Shown here: in pieces, positions 1-8,495 of the stretch
How the letters are laid out: every line of letters begins with the position of its first letter
How positions within the stretch are numbered: position 1 is the first letter of the stretch
Source of the DNA: Marinobacterium nitratireducens
GTDB taxonomy: Bacteria > Pseudomonadota > Gammaproteobacteria > Pseudomonadales > Balneatricaceae
DNA: 64,000 nucleotides
Direction of reading: 5' to 3'
Assembly: GCF_014645375.1 (NCBI RefSeq)
Contig: NZ_BMLT01000002.1
Span: forward strand, 372,001-436,000
Notes under the pieces: model-generated
The model's input: the letters and a program-made list of their open reading frames with translations, nothing else
The model's database searches: none
Told to the model about the DNA's origin: nothing
Position numbers and translations under genes: made by a program

Positions 1-1644
1 CAGGGGATCAGCAACGCCGTCGGCTTCGCCGCCGCCGAGAAGGCACTGGCCGCGCAGTTCAACCGTGACGGCCACGACATCATTGACCATTACACCTACG
101 CCTTCATGGGCGACGGCTGCATGATGGAAGGCATCTCCCACGAAGCCTGCGCCCTGGCCGGTACCCTTGGACTTGGCAAGCTGATCGCCTTCTGGGACGA
201 CAACGGCATCTCCATCGACGGCGAAGTCGAAGGCTGGTTCACCGACGATACCCCGAAACGCTTCGAAGCCTACGGCTGGCAGGTGATTCCGGGTGTCGAC
301 GGTCACGACCCGGATCAGATCCGTGCCGCCATCGAGCAGGCCCAGGCCAACAGCTCTCAGCCGACGCTGATCTGCTGCAAGACCATCATCGGTTTCGGTT
401 CACCCAACAAGGAAGGCAAGGAAGAGTGCCACGGCGCGCCGCTGGGCGATGACGAGATCGCCCTGACCCGCGAGCGTCTGGGCTGGAACCATCCCGCCTT
501 CGAAGTGCCGGAAGACATCTACGCCGACTGGGATGCCCGCGAGTCCGGCAGCCATGCGGAGAACGAGTGGAACGAGCGCTTCGCCGCCTATCGCGCCGAG
601 TACCCGGAGCTGGCCGAGCAGCTGCTGCGTCGCATCAGCGGCGATCTGCCGGCGGACTTCGCCGAGCAGGCCGATGCCTGGATTCGCGAAGTGGCCGAAA
701 AGGGCGACACCATCGCCTCGCGCAAGGCTTCGCAGAATGCCCTCAACGCCTTTGGCCCGATGCTGCCGGAGCTGCTCGGTGGCTCCGCCGACCTCGCCGG
801 TTCCAACCTGACGCTGTGGTCCGGCGCCAAGGGCATCAGCAAGAATGACGCCAGCGGCAACTATCTGTTCTACGGTGTGCGCGAGTTCGGCATGTCGGCG
901 ATCATGAACGGCATCGCCCTGCACGGCGGTTTCATCCCCTACGGCGCCACTTTCCTGGTGTTCATGGAGTATGCCCGCAACGCCCTGCGCATGGCGGCAC
1001 TGATGAAGCAGCGCGTGATCCATGTTTACACCCACGATTCCATCGGCCTTGGCGAAGACGGCCCGACCCATCAGCCGGTCGAGCAGATCGCCAACCTGCG
1101 TCACACCCCGAACATGAGCCTGTGGCGCCCGTGCGACGCGGTCGAGTCCGCGGTGGCCTGGAAGTCGGCGCTGGAGCGCACCGACGGCCCCAGCGCACTG
1201 ATTTTCTCGCGCCAGAACCTGCCGCATCAGGCGCGTAACGACGAACAGCTGGCCAACATCGCCCGGGGCGGCTACATCCTGCGCGATACCACGGGCAAGC
1301 CCGACGCCATCCTGATCGCCACCGGTTCCGAAGTCGCGCTGGCGATGGAGGCCGCCGAGCTGCTGGCCGGCGAAGGCAAGCAGGTGCGCGTGGTGTCGAT
1401 GCCGTCGACCGATCGCTTCGAGGCTCAGGATGCGTCCTACCGCGAAGCGGTGCTGCCGTCCGACATCAGCGCCCGCGTTGCCGTCGAAGCCGCCCAGGCG
1501 GACTACTGGTACAAGTACGTGGGCCTGAACGGCGCCATCGTTGGCATGCGCAGCTTCGGCGAGTCGGCGCCGGCCGGCGAGCTGTTCAAGCACTTCGGCT
1601 TCAGCGCCGAAAATGTCGCCGAAACCGTTAAATCCATTCTCTAA
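1..1644 (+). CDS. tkt: Transketolase, 5'-truncated by the window edge
   Basis: Transketolase moves two-carbon ketol units between sugar phosphates, linking the pentose phosphate pathway to glycolysis. The frame is open from base 1 and gives 547 residues; full-length enzymes are about 665, so roughly the first 118 are missing. Visible parts are the end of the GQGIxNAVG stretch, the thiamine diphosphate motif starting GDGCMMEG, the central pyrimidine-binding domain with [14 protein letters not shown] and [15 protein letters not shown], and the C-terminal domain with ATGSEVALA. It heads a co-directional run with epd, pgk and fba, the common gammaproteobacterial arrangement. The true start lies outside the window. 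Confidence 0.97.
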   Translation, partial: QGISNAVGFAAAEKALAAQFNRDGHDIIDHYTYAFMGDGCMMEGISHEACALAGTLGLGKLIAFWDDNGISIDGEVEGWFTDDTPKRFEAYGWQVIPGVDGHDPDQIRAAIEQAQANSSQPTLICCKTIIGFGSPNKEGKEECHGAPLGDDEIALTRERLGWNHPAFEVPEDIYADWDARESGSHAENEWNERFAAYRAEYPELAEQLLRRISGDLPADFAEQADAWIREVAEKGDTIASRKASQNALNAFGPMLPELLGGSADLAGSNLTLWSGAKGISKNDASGNYLFYGVREFGMSAIMNGIALHGGFIPYGATFLVFMEYARNALRMAALMKQRVIHVYTHDSIGLGEDGPTHQPVEQIANLRHTPNMSLWRPCDAVESAVAWKSALERTDGPSALIFSRQNLPHQARNDEQLANIARGGYILRDTTGKPDAILIATGSEVALAMEAAELLAGEGKQVRVVSMPSTDRFEAQDASYREAVLPSDISARVAVEAAQADYWYKYVGLNGAIVGMRSFGESAPAGELFKHFGFSAENVAETVKSIL

Positions 1645-1654
1645 CTCGTCGCAG

Positions 1655-1672
1655 GGCCGGCTTGTGCCGGCC
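1655..1672 (+). repeat. Perfect 7-bp inverted repeat between tkt and epd
   Basis: GGCCGGC at 1655-1661 pairs with GCCGGCC at 1666-1672 across a 4-base loop, just after the tkt stop. No T-run follows, so it is at best a weak or processing hairpin; the downstream genes are probably co-transcribed. Confidence 0.4.
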
Positions 1673-1695
1673 TTCGCCGGGGTTCTGAACCGTCG

Positions 1696-2712
1696 ATGAA
1701 ATACCGCGTCGCAATCAACGGCTACGGCCGCATCGGGCAGTGCGTACTGCGCGCCATCTACGAGTGCGGCTTCCGCCGTGATTTCGAGGTGGTGGCGCTC
1801 AACGAGCTGTCCGATCTGGAAACGGTGACCTACCTGACCCGGTACGACACCACCCACGGCCGTTTTCCGCTGCCGGTGAGCCACGATGGTCGTGACCTGC
1901 TGATCGACGGCGATCGCATCCGGGTGCTGAACGAGCCGGATCCGCGCAACCTGCCGTGGAAGGCGCTGGGCGTCGATCTGGTGCTGGAGTGTTCCGGCTC
2001 CTTCAAGGATCGCCACAATGCCGAGCTGCATCTGGCCAAGGGCGCCGGCAAACTGCTGTTTTCGCAGCCGGCGACGGCCGAGGTCGACGCTACCATCGTC
2101 TACGGTCTGAACCAGCAGCTGCTGCGCCCGGAACATCGGGTGGTATCGGCGGCTTCCTGTACCACCAACTGCGTGGTACCGGTGCTGGACCTGCTGGACC
2201 GCGAGTTCGGTATCGAGAACGGCGTCACCACCACGGTGCACTCGGCGATGAACGACCAGCCGGTGATCGACAGTTACCACCAGACCGACCTGCGCCTGAC
2301 GCGCAGCGCGATGCAGTCGATCATTCCGGTGGATACCGGGCTGGACCGCGGTATCGACCGGTTGCTGCCGCATCTGGCCGGGCGTTTCGAGTGTCTGCAC
2401 CTGCGCGTGCCGACGATCAACGTCTCGGCGATGGACATGTCCATCAATGTGCGGCGCGCCACCGACAGCGAAGAGGTCAACGCGCTGATCCGTCGGGCGG
2501 CGGCGGGGCCGCTGCAGGGGCTGCTGGGCTACACCGACGAGCCGCACGCCTCGGTGGACTTCAACCGCGACCCGCGCTCGGGGGTGTTCGATGGCACCCA
2601 GACCCGGGTCTGTGGCGGCACGCTGCTCAAGCTGCTGTGCTGGTTCGACAACGAATGGGGATTTGCCAACCGGATGCTGGATGTCGCCCGGCACTGGCTG
2701 ATGAAAAGCTGA
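1696..2712 (+). CDS. epd: Erythrose-4-phosphate dehydrogenase (GAPDH family)
   Basis: This NAD-dependent dehydrogenase of 338 residues oxidises erythrose 4-phosphate to 4-phosphoerythronate, the first step of the deoxyxylulose-5-phosphate-dependent vitamin B6 pathway. The N-terminal Rossmann motif is INGYGRIGQ and the catalytic cysteine is C155 in ASCTTNC. The stretch HSAMNDQPVIDSYHQ followed by SIIPVDT is typical of Epd rather than glycolytic GAPDH, and the position between tkt and pgk is the classical Epd position. A GAPDH side activity cannot be excluded from sequence. The ATG at 1696 aligns with the family start; its ribosome-binding site is weak. Confidence 0.9.
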   Translation: MKYRVAINGYGRIGQCVLRAIYECGFRRDFEVVALNELSDLETVTYLTRYDTTHGRFPLPVSHDGRDLLIDGDRIRVLNEPDPRNLPWKALGVDLVLECSGSFKDRHNAELHLAKGAGKLLFSQPATAEVDATIVYGLNQQLLRPEHRVVSAASCTTNCVVPVLDLLDREFGIENGVTTTVHSAMNDQPVIDSYHQTDLRLTRSAMQSIIPVDTGLDRGIDRLLPHLAGRFECLHLRVPTINVSAMDMSINVRRATDSEEVNALIRRAAAGPLQGLLGYTDEPHASVDFNRDPRSGVFDGTQTRVCGGTLLKLLCWFDNEWGFANRMLDVARHWLMKS

Positions 2713-2774
2713 AAGCCGTAAGCGTCACGCGGCAAGCGGCGCCTGGTCGTCTTGCGGCTTGGGGCTTACAGCTT
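2713..2774 (+). repeat. Imperfect inverted repeat in the epd-pgk spacer
   Basis: AAGCCGTAAGC at 2713-2723 is an imperfect complement of GCTTACAGCTT at 2764-2774 (one mismatch). The words GTAAGCG and GTCACGC resemble the 7-bp repeat family seen elsewhere in the window, so this may be a decayed array rather than a regulatory site. Confidence 0.35.
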
Positions 2775-2804
2775 ACAACTTCTGAAACTTAGGTAGGACA
2801 CTCT

Positions 2805-3971
2805 ATGAGCGTACTGAAAATGACGGACCTGGACCTGGCCGGCAAGCGCGTCCTGATCCGCGAAGATCTCAACGTGCCGGTCAAGGATGGCGTCGTGACG
2901 TCCGACGCGCGCATCCGCGCCTCCCTGCCGACCATCGAGCTGGCGCTGAAGGCCGGCGCCAAGGTGATGGTGATGTCGCACCTGGGTCGCCCGAGTGAAG
3001 GCGAGTACGAGGAAAAGTACTCGCTGGCGCCGGTCGCGGCGCATGTCGGCAAGCTGCTGCAGCGCGACGTGCCGCTGATCAAGGACTGGGTCGACGGCGG
3101 CTTCGAGGTCGGCGAGGGCGAGCTGGTACTGCTGGAAAACGTGCGCTTCAATGTCGGTGAGAAAAAGGACGACGAAGCCCTGTCACGCAAGATGGCCGCG
3201 CTTTGCGATGTCTACGTGATGGACGCCTTCGGCACCGCGCACCGGGCTCAGGCCTCGACCCACGGCGTGGCGCGCTTTGCCGAAACCGCTTGCGCGGGCC
3301 CGCTGCTGGCCGGCGAACTCGACGCGCTGGGCAAGGCGCTGGACAAGCCGGCACGCCCGCTGGCGGCCATCGTCGGCGGCTCCAAGGTGTCCACCAAACT
3401 GGAAGTGCTCAATGCACTGGCCGACAAGGTCGATCAGCTGATCGTCGGCGGCGGTATCGCCAACACCTTCCTCGCCGCGGCGGGCAAGCCGGTCGGCAAC
3501 TCCCTGTGCGAGCACGATCTGGTCCCGGTCGCCAAGGCGCTGATGGAGAAGGTCAATATTCCGCTGCCGGTTGATGTCGTCGTGGCGACCGAGTTCGCCG
3601 AGAGCGCGACCGCGACCGTGAAGTCGGTCGACGATGTCGCCGATGACGAGATGATTCTGGATATCGGTCCGCAGTCGGCCGCCAACCTGGCCGCGTTGCT
3701 GAAAGATGCCGGCACCATCATCTGGAACGGTCCGGTCGGCGTGTTCGAATTCGACCAGTTCGGCGAGGGCACCAAGTCCCTGTCGCTGGCCATTGCCGAC
3801 AACCAGGGCTTCTCCATCGCCGGCGGTGGCGATACCCTGGCGGCCGTGGACAAGTACGGCATCGCTGACAAGGTTTCCTATATCTCCACCGGTGGTGGCG
3901 CCTTCCTCGAGTTCGTCGAGGGCAAGCAGCTGCCGGCGGTGGCTATGCTGGAATCGCGCGGCAATTCCTGA
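2805..3971 (+). CDS. pgk: Phosphoglycerate kinase
   Basis: This glycolytic and gluconeogenic kinase interconverts 1,3-bisphosphoglycerate plus ADP with 3-phosphoglycerate plus ATP. The 388-residue length matches bacterial Pgk. Visible family motifs are the substrate-binding REDLNVP, MSHLGRP and LLENVRF near the N-terminus, the hinge segment [11 protein letters not shown], and the nucleotide-binding [10 protein letters not shown] with SIAGGGDT near the C-terminus. AGGTAGGA sits upstream of the ATG. It lies 92 bp after epd and 80 bp before fba on the same strand, consistent with one transcript. Confidence 0.97.
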   Translation: MSVLKMTDLDLAGKRVLIREDLNVPVKDGVVTSDARIRASLPTIELALKAGAKVMVMSHLGRPSEGEYEEKYSLAPVAAHVGKLLQRDVPLIKDWVDGGFEVGEGELVLLENVRFNVGEKKDDEALSRKMAALCDVYVMDAFGTAHRAQASTHGVARFAETACAGPLLAGELDALGKALDKPARPLAAIVGGSKVSTKLEVLNALADKVDQLIVGGGIANTFLAAAGKPVGNSLCEHDLVPVAKALMEKVNIPLPVDVVVATEFAESATATVKSVDDVADDEMILDIGPQSAANLAALLKDAGTIIWNGPVGVFEFDQFGEGTKSLSLAIADNQGFSIAGGGDTLAAVDKYGIADKVSYISTGGGAFLEFVEGKQLPAVAMLESRGNS

Positions 3972-4051
3972 GACGGTCCTCACCGTCGCAGGCGAAGAAC
4001 TGAACCCGGGCGCCCGTTGCGGCGCCCCTGAACGAAACGAAGGGTACTACC

Positions 4052-5116
4052 ATGGCACTCGTCTCCATGCGTCAGCTGCTGGATCATGCCGCCGAATTCG
4101 GTTACGGCATTCCGGCCTTTAACGTCAACAACCTGGAACAGATGCGCGCCATCATGGAAGCGGCCGCGAAAACCGACTCGCCGGTGATCGTGCAGGCGTC
4201 CGCGGGTGCGCGCAAGTACGCCGGTTCCAACTTCCTGCGTCACATGATTCTGGCGGCAATCGAAGAGTTTCCCCATGTGCCGGTCTGTATGCACCAGGAT
4301 CACGGCACCTCGCCGGCGGTCTGTCAGCGCTCCATCGCGATGGGTTTCTCGTCGGTGATGATGGACGGCTCCCTGGGTGAGGACGGCAAGACGCCGACCA
4401 GCTACGAGTACAATGTCGACGTCACCCGTCGTACCGTTGAAATGGCGCACGCCTGCGGCGTTTCCGTCGAGGGTGAGCTGGGCTGCCTGGGCTCGCTGGA
4501 AACCGGACAGGCCGGTGAAGAGGATGGCATCGGCGCCGAGGGTATCCTGAGCCACGACCAGATGCTGACCGACCCGGACGAGGCCGCCGACTTCGTCGCC
4601 AAGACCAACGTCGACGCCCTGGCAATCGCCTGCGGCACTTCCCATGGCGCCTACAAGTTCACCCGTCCGCCGACCGGCGACATCCTGGCGATCGACCGTA
4701 TCAAGGCGATCCACGACCGCATCCCCAACACTCACCTGGTGATGCACGGCTCCTCGTCGGTGCCGCAGGAATGGCTGGCGGTGATCAACGAGTTCGGTGG
4801 CGAGATTCCTGAAACCTACGGTGTCCCGGTCGAGCAGATCGTCGAGGGCATCAAGCACGGCGTGCGCAAGGTCAATATCGACACCGACCTGCGTCTGGCG
4901 TCCACCGGCTCCATCCGCCGCTTCCTGGCGCAGAATCCGGCCGAGTTCGACCCGCGCAAGTACCTCAAGGAGTCGATCAAGGCGATGAGCGAAATCTGCG
5001 TCGCGCGCTACGAAGCCTTTGGTACCGCCGGCAACGCCAGCAAGATCCGCGCGATCAGCCTCGAGGACATGTCCGCCCTTTACGAGCGCGGCGAACTCGA
5101 CGCCAAGGTGAATTAA
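4052..5116 (+). CDS. fba: Fructose-bisphosphate aldolase, class II
   Basis: This Zn-dependent aldolase of 354 residues splits fructose 1,6-bisphosphate into two triose phosphates, or condenses them in gluconeogenesis. The metal and active-site regions typical of class II enzymes are visible: [34 protein letters not shown] and KVNIDTDLR. The insertion GEEDG matches the longer Calvin-cycle-type class IIB subtype found in pseudomonads. AACGAAGGG precedes the ATG. It is the last gene of the tkt-epd-pgk-fba run and is followed by a strong terminator. No pyruvate kinase gene lies in the cluster. Confidence 0.96.
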   Translation: MALVSMRQLLDHAAEFGYGIPAFNVNNLEQMRAIMEAAAKTDSPVIVQASAGARKYAGSNFLRHMILAAIEEFPHVPVCMHQDHGTSPAVCQRSIAMGFSSVMMDGSLGEDGKTPTSYEYNVDVTRRTVEMAHACGVSVEGELGCLGSLETGQAGEEDGIGAEGILSHDQMLTDPDEAADFVAKTNVDALAIACGTSHGAYKFTRPPTGDILAIDRIKAIHDRIPNTHLVMHGSSSVPQEWLAVINEFGGEIPETYGVPVEQIVEGIKHGVRKVNIDTDLRLASTGSIRRFLAQNPAEFDPRKYLKESIKAMSEICVARYEAFGTAGNASKIRAISLEDMSALYERGELDAKVN

Positions 5117-5147
5117 GAAGAAGCGGCTGGCTTCAAGCGACAGCAGA

Positions 5148-5180
5148 CGGGGCGGCGCCTGAGAGGGGCCGCCCCGTTTT
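5148..5180 (+). terminator. Rho-independent terminator after fba
   Basis: CGGGGCGGC at 5148-5156 pairs perfectly with GCCGCCCCG at 5168-5176, followed by TTTT. It closes the tkt-epd-pgk-fba unit. Confidence 0.88.
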
Positions 5181-5207
5181 CATCTGTCGTAAGGTGCTTC
5201 CGGGCGG

Positions 5208-5239
5208 GTAGGGCACCATGGGCGCGGCGAATCGTGCCA
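5208..5239 (+). repeat. Dispersed palindromic repeat, GTAGGGCACC type
   Basis: GTAGGGCACC...GTGCCAC forms an inverted repeat around a GCGCGGCGAA core. Related copies lie at 12207-12241 (after nuoF) and 25788-25858 (after leuA). It resembles REP-type intergenic palindromes. The rest of 5181-5362 holds only the ribosome-binding site of the next gene. Confidence 0.6.
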
Positions 5240-5362
5240 CCTGCTGCCCGGTGCTGTTTCCGGTATGCCGCTTCGGGTTGTTGTTCCGCTGGCGCGAATT
5301 GCCTATGCTGGGCGGGAAACCGTGCCCCGGCAAGGGGCGGACCTTTTGTCGAGGGAGCTGCT

Positions 5363-5917
5363 TTGCCCAACAAGACCACCTGCCTGGCCCTGGCCTGCCT
5401 GCTGTTCAGCCTGCTGCCTTTCGCCCGTGCGCAGGCGGAAACCTGGGTACTGATCGATACCCGCACGCAGACGCTGTCGGTGATGGACGGCATAAGGGTG
5501 CTGGAACATTTCGATCGCATCGCCCTCGGCGCGGCCGGCGCGGGACTCAAGCGCGGTCGCGGTGACGGCAAAACGCCACTCGGTACCTTCCACGTCAGCT
5601 GGTTCAACCCGAGCAGCCGCTTCAACTATTTCATCGGTCTCGATTATCCCAACCGGGCCTACGCCGACCGGGCGCTGGAAGAGGGACGTATCGACCGCGG
5701 TACCCACCTGCGGATCGTCAGCGCCATCGACCTGCGCATCACGCCGCCTCAGGATACCCCGCTCGGAGGCCAGATCGGGATTCATGGTCTGGGTGCCGGG
5801 GACCGGCGGGTGCACGAAACGCTTAACTGGACCAACGGCTGCATCGCGCTGGATAACGGCGAGATTCAGCGTCTGGCCCGCTGGGTCAGGCGCGGCACTC
5901 GGGTCGAAATTCTCTGA
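5363..5917 (+). CDS. Exported L,D-transpeptidase (YkuD domain)
   Basis: This is a probable periplasmic L,D-transpeptidase, the family that makes 3-3 peptidoglycan cross-links or ties lipoproteins to peptidoglycan. A TTG start at 5363 is chosen because GAGGGAG lies 5 bases upstream and because it opens directly into a Sec signal peptide (KTT, then a Leu/Ala-rich stretch ending ARAQA); the frame is open further upstream to an ATG at 5234, but that gives an implausible Cys/Ala-rich extension. The mature protein carries the YkuD catalytic pattern: His at about 141 in IGIHGLG and Cys at about 160 in TNGCIAL. Length from TTG is 184 residues. It sits next to the murein lipoprotein gene and faces a second L,D-transpeptidase, suggesting a cell-wall cluster. 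Confidence 0.83.
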   Translation: MPNKTTCLALACLLFSLLPFARAQAETWVLIDTRTQTLSVMDGIRVLEHFDRIALGAAGAGLKRGRGDGKTPLGTFHVSWFNPSSRFNYFIGLDYPNRAYADRALEEGRIDRGTHLRIVSAIDLRITPPQDTPLGGQIGIHGLGAGDRRVHETLNWTNGCIALDNGEIQRLARWVRRGTRVEIL

Positions 5918-6028
5918 TACGAAACTGACTGGCATACACTGTCGTTGTATCGCAAGTGGTCTATGCTTTGCGGTGCAGCCGTCTGCGTCGGCTGCGGGCA
6001 ATTCATTTACTGACGGGAGAGTCTCAAG

Positions 6029-6286
6029 ATGAGAATCCGCGAATTGACGAAGATAGGGATTCTGGGGGTAGCCGCTGCCCTGACCTTCGGCTGTGCCAGC
6101 AACGCTGCAGATTACGAGATGCTGAAGTCGCAGCACGAGTCCGACATGCAGCGTGCCATGGATATGGCCGCCCAGGCCAATGCCAAGGCAGACGAAGCGC
6201 TGAGGGTTGCGAATGAGGCCAATAGTCGCAGTATGGCCACCGACGAGAAGCTGAACCGCATGTTCCAGCGCTCGATGATGAAGTAG
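6029..6286 (+). CDS. oprI: Murein lipoprotein, OprI/Lpp family
   Basis: This small outer-membrane lipoprotein of 85 residues probably anchors the outer membrane to peptidoglycan. A short lipoprotein signal ends in LTFGC (lipobox with Phe at -2, slightly unusual). The mature part is an alanine-rich heptad coiled coil (KADEALRVANEANSR), and the chain ends in MMK, a C-terminal lysine of the kind that is cross-linked to peptidoglycan. The region resembles Pseudomonas OprI. GGGAGAG precedes the ATG. A perfect terminator follows. The neighbouring L,D-transpeptidases are of the family that makes the Lpp-peptidoglycan bond; that link is inference. Confidence 0.87.
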   Translation: MRIRELTKIGILGVAAALTFGCASNAADYEMLKSQHESDMQRAMDMAAQANAKADEALRVANEANSRSMATDEKLNRMFQRSMMK

Positions 6287-6300
6287 ATTTTTGCTGTTCG

Positions 6301-6335
6301 GGGCGGGGCGCGTCCGTCGCGCCCCGCCCGTTCTT
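6301..6335. terminator. Strong hairpin terminator between oprI and a convergent gene
   Basis: A perfect 12-bp stem (GGGCGGGGCGCG at 6301-6312 with CGCGCCCCGCCC at 6318-6329) has a 5-base loop and is followed by GTTCTT. It ends oprI and could also serve the convergent gene ending at 6378. Confidence 0.85.
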
Positions 6336-6377
6336 CACTGTCCGGTGGCATCCGGGCCCTTTTCCGCAGGTGTTTCC

Positions 6378-7307
6378 TCAGCGGCCGACCAGACGCGGCA
6401 CGCCATCCGCGAGCGTCACCGCCAGGCGGATCCTGCCGGGTGAGACATCCGCGCCGAACTTCTCTGCGTCGGCTGCGATATCCAGCAGCAGCGCGGCCTG
6501 GCTGGCTTCGTCGAGCCGGGCGTCTTCTTCCAGCACCGGGTGAGCTTCCAGTACCAGGTCGCGACCGTTCCATCCCAGTTTGGTTGGCTGGTTGACGATA
6601 TGCACCGGCGTGCCCAGCGGCACCTGGCTGTACAGGCTTTCGATATTTTCCGGGTACAGGCGCACGCAGCCGTGGGTGACGCGCATACCGATACCGAATT
6701 CCTTGTTGGTGCCGTGAATCAGATAGCCCGGTATCCCCAAGCGCAGTGCGAAGCGGCCCAGCGGGTTACCGGGGCCACCGGGCACCATATCCGGCAGAAT
6801 TTCGCCGTTGGCGGCGTGTTCGTCCTTGATCGACTGCGGCGGATACCAGGGCGGATCCTGCTGCTTCTGGATCACCCTGGTCTGCCCCAGCGGCGTCTTC
6901 CAGTCCATCCGGCCGACGCTCACCGGATAGGTGACGACCACAGGCGCTTCGCCGTGCTGTGGCTTGGGATAGTAGTACAGGCGCATTTCCGGCACGTTCA
7001 GCACGATGCCCTCGCGCGGTGCGTCGGGAAGCACGAACAGGTTCGGCAGTACCACACGGGTATCCTCGCCGGGCAGCCAGCGGTCGACCTCCGGGTTCGC
7101 CAGCACGATCTCCTCGTAACCCAGGCCGAAGGCGCGGGCGATATCGATCAGCGTGTCCGTCTGGCGCGCCTTGGTGACCCGGATCTCGCCGACGACATTC
7201 TGGTCCGCAGGGGGCAGCACGAAGGTTTCGGCCCGAGCCTGCTGACCCGGCAGGCCGAACAGCGTCGCCAGGCCGCAAAGGAGAGGGAATGAGTATCGTT
7301 TGATCAT
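6378..7307 (-). CDS. L,D-transpeptidase with LysM domain (ErfK/YbiS type)
   Basis: This periplasmic enzyme of 309 residues has an N-terminal signal peptide (MIKRYSFPLLCGLATLF, ending QARA), a LysM-like segment at about residues 41-88 containing DTLIDIARAFGLGYEEI and LANPEVDRWLPG, and a YkuD catalytic domain with His198 (YLIHGT) and Cys214 (RVTHGCVRL). The ATG at 7307 is preferred because it gives a normal signal peptide; the frame is open upstream to 7463 but would overlap nuoA. The ErfK/YbiS/YcfS group attaches murein lipoprotein to peptidoglycan in E. coli, fitting the adjacent oprI gene. It is divergent from nuoA. Confidence 0.88.
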   Translation of the reverse strand: MIKRYSFPLLCGLATLFGLPGQQARAETFVLPPADQNVVGEIRVTKARQTDTLIDIARAFGLGYEEIVLANPEVDRWLPGEDTRVVLPNLFVLPDAPREGIVLNVPEMRLYYYPKPQHGEAPVVVTYPVSVGRMDWKTPLGQTRVIQKQQDPPWYPPQSIKDEHAANGEILPDMVPGGPGNPLGRFALRLGIPGYLIHGTNKEFGIGMRVTHGCVRLYPENIESLYSQVPLGTPVHIVNQPTKLGWNGRDLVLEAHPVLEEDARLDEASQAALLLDIAADAEKFGADVSPGRIRLAVTLADGVPRLVGR

Positions 7308-7461
7308 TCCACGGATCCTAGCCGGAAACGCGCGAAAAAACCACGCTGTAAAGGTCTCATTCTGTGTCTTCTGCAGATTGTCGCGGTGGCTTCTATAGTT
7401 AGCCTCATCGGGATCTGTTCGCAGGTTCCCTGGCGCTACAGCTCTGGAAGGGGGGATTCGC
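7308..7461. promoter_or_regulatory. Divergent intergenic region between L,D-transpeptidase and nuoA
   Basis: This 154-bp gap must hold the nuo promoter and that of the divergent gene. TATAGT at 7394-7399 is a possible -10 for nuo, with no clear -35 at the right distance. GGAAGGGGGG near 7446 serves as the nuoA ribosome-binding site. Confidence 0.4.
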
Positions 7462-7866
7462 ATGCACGCTACGGAGGAAACGCTCTGGTCCCTGGCGTTA
7501 TACGGCCTGGCGGTGCTGTCGCTGGTTGCGCTGATGCTGGGACTGTCCTACGCGCTGGGACAGCAGCGCCGCTCGCGGGCCACCGATGAGCCGTTCGAAT
7601 CGGGTATCGTCTCGGTCGGCAGCGGCCGGCTGCGACTGTCGGTGGCCTATTTCGTCGTTGCCATACTGTTCGTGATCTTCGATCTGGAGGTGGTGTTTCT
7701 CTATGCCTGGGCGGCGGCGTTCGATGCTGTCGGGCTGGCGGGTTTCGTCGAAGCGCTCATATTTATACTGGTGCTGCTGGCGGCGCTGGCGTACCTCTGG
7801 CGCGAAGGTGCGCTCGACTGGGGACCGCGGCAGCGTAGCCTGGAGCGGACGGAGCGCGAACGATGA
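7462..7866 (+). CDS. nuoA: NADH:quinone oxidoreductase subunit A
   Basis: A small membrane subunit of complex I near the quinone site, 134 residues. Three membrane segments are visible (about 10-31, 60-82 and 90-110). The conserved loop DEPFESGI and the acidic [10 protein letters not shown] segment are family hallmarks. It is the first gene of the nuo operon and overlaps nuoB by 4 bases (ATGA), indicating translational coupling. The C-terminus is charged ([10 protein letters not shown]). Confidence 0.95.
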   Translation: MHATEETLWSLALYGLAVLSLVALMLGLSYALGQQRRSRATDEPFESGIVSVGSGRLRLSVAYFVVAILFVIFDLEVVFLYAWAAAFDAVGLAGFVEALIFILVLLAALAYLWREGALDWGPRQRSLERTERER

Positions 7867-8495
7867 GCTGGCACCTGAGCCGCGCCGACACCATTGCCAG
7901 CGATCGTGACCCCGGGGTCGAGGAATTCGTCCGGCAAAGCGTACTGACCGCCCGGCTCGAGGAGCTGATGTCCTGGGGCCGCAAGCACTCGCTCTGGCCC
8001 TTCAATTTTGGCCTCTCGTGCTGCTACGTCGAGATGGCGACAGCGTTCACGCCCCGCCACGATATCGCCCGCTTTGGCGCCGAGGTCATCCGCGCGACGC
8101 CGCGTCAGGCCGATCTGATCGTGATCTCCGGCACCGTATTCATGAAGATGGCGCCGGTCATTCAGCGCCTTTACGACCAGTTGCTGGAGCCGCGCTGGGT
8201 CATTTCGATGGGTTCCTGCGCCAATTCCGGCGGCATGTACGACATCTACAGCGTGGTGCAGGGCGTCGATCGTTTTCTGCCGGTCGATGTCTACGTGCCC
8301 GGCTGTCCGCCGCGGCCGGAGGCGCTGCTGCAGGGGCTGATACTGCTGCAGGAGGCCATCGGTGAGGAACGGCGGCCGCTCAGCTGGGTTATCGACGGCC
8401 ATGAGGTTTACCGTGCCCCTAAATCGTCGCAGCGTGACCGCTGGCGCGAAAGTCGCAGGCAGGCCACCACCCTGAGACCGCCGGACAGCGTCTGA
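7863..8495 (+). CDS. nuoB: NADH:quinone oxidoreductase subunit B (cluster N2)
   Basis: A peripheral-arm subunit of 210 residues that carries Fe-S cluster N2, the last electron carrier before ubiquinone. The cysteines are visible in LSCCYVEM (adjacent pair), GSCANSGG and PGCPPRPEA. It starts within the nuoA stop (ATGA) and ends one base into nuoCD (TGATG). The C-terminus beyond GHEVYRAP is basic and variable. Confidence 0.97.
   Translation: MSWHLSRADTIASDRDPGVEEFVRQSVLTARLEELMSWGRKHSLWPFNFGLSCCYVEMATAFTPRHDIARFGAEVIRATPRQADLIVISGTVFMKMAPVIQRLYDQLLEPRWVISMGSCANSGGMYDIYSVVQGVDRFLPVDVYVPGCPPRPEALLQGLILLQEAIGEERRPLSWVIDGHEVYRAPKSSQRDRWRESRRQATTLRPPDSV

Noticed and set aside
400-2694. Long minus-strand open frame (764 codons) opposite tkt and epd
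   Set aside because: It is the antisense shadow of two well-conserved genes in GC-rich DNA; its protein is Arg/Gln/His-rich and resembles no family.
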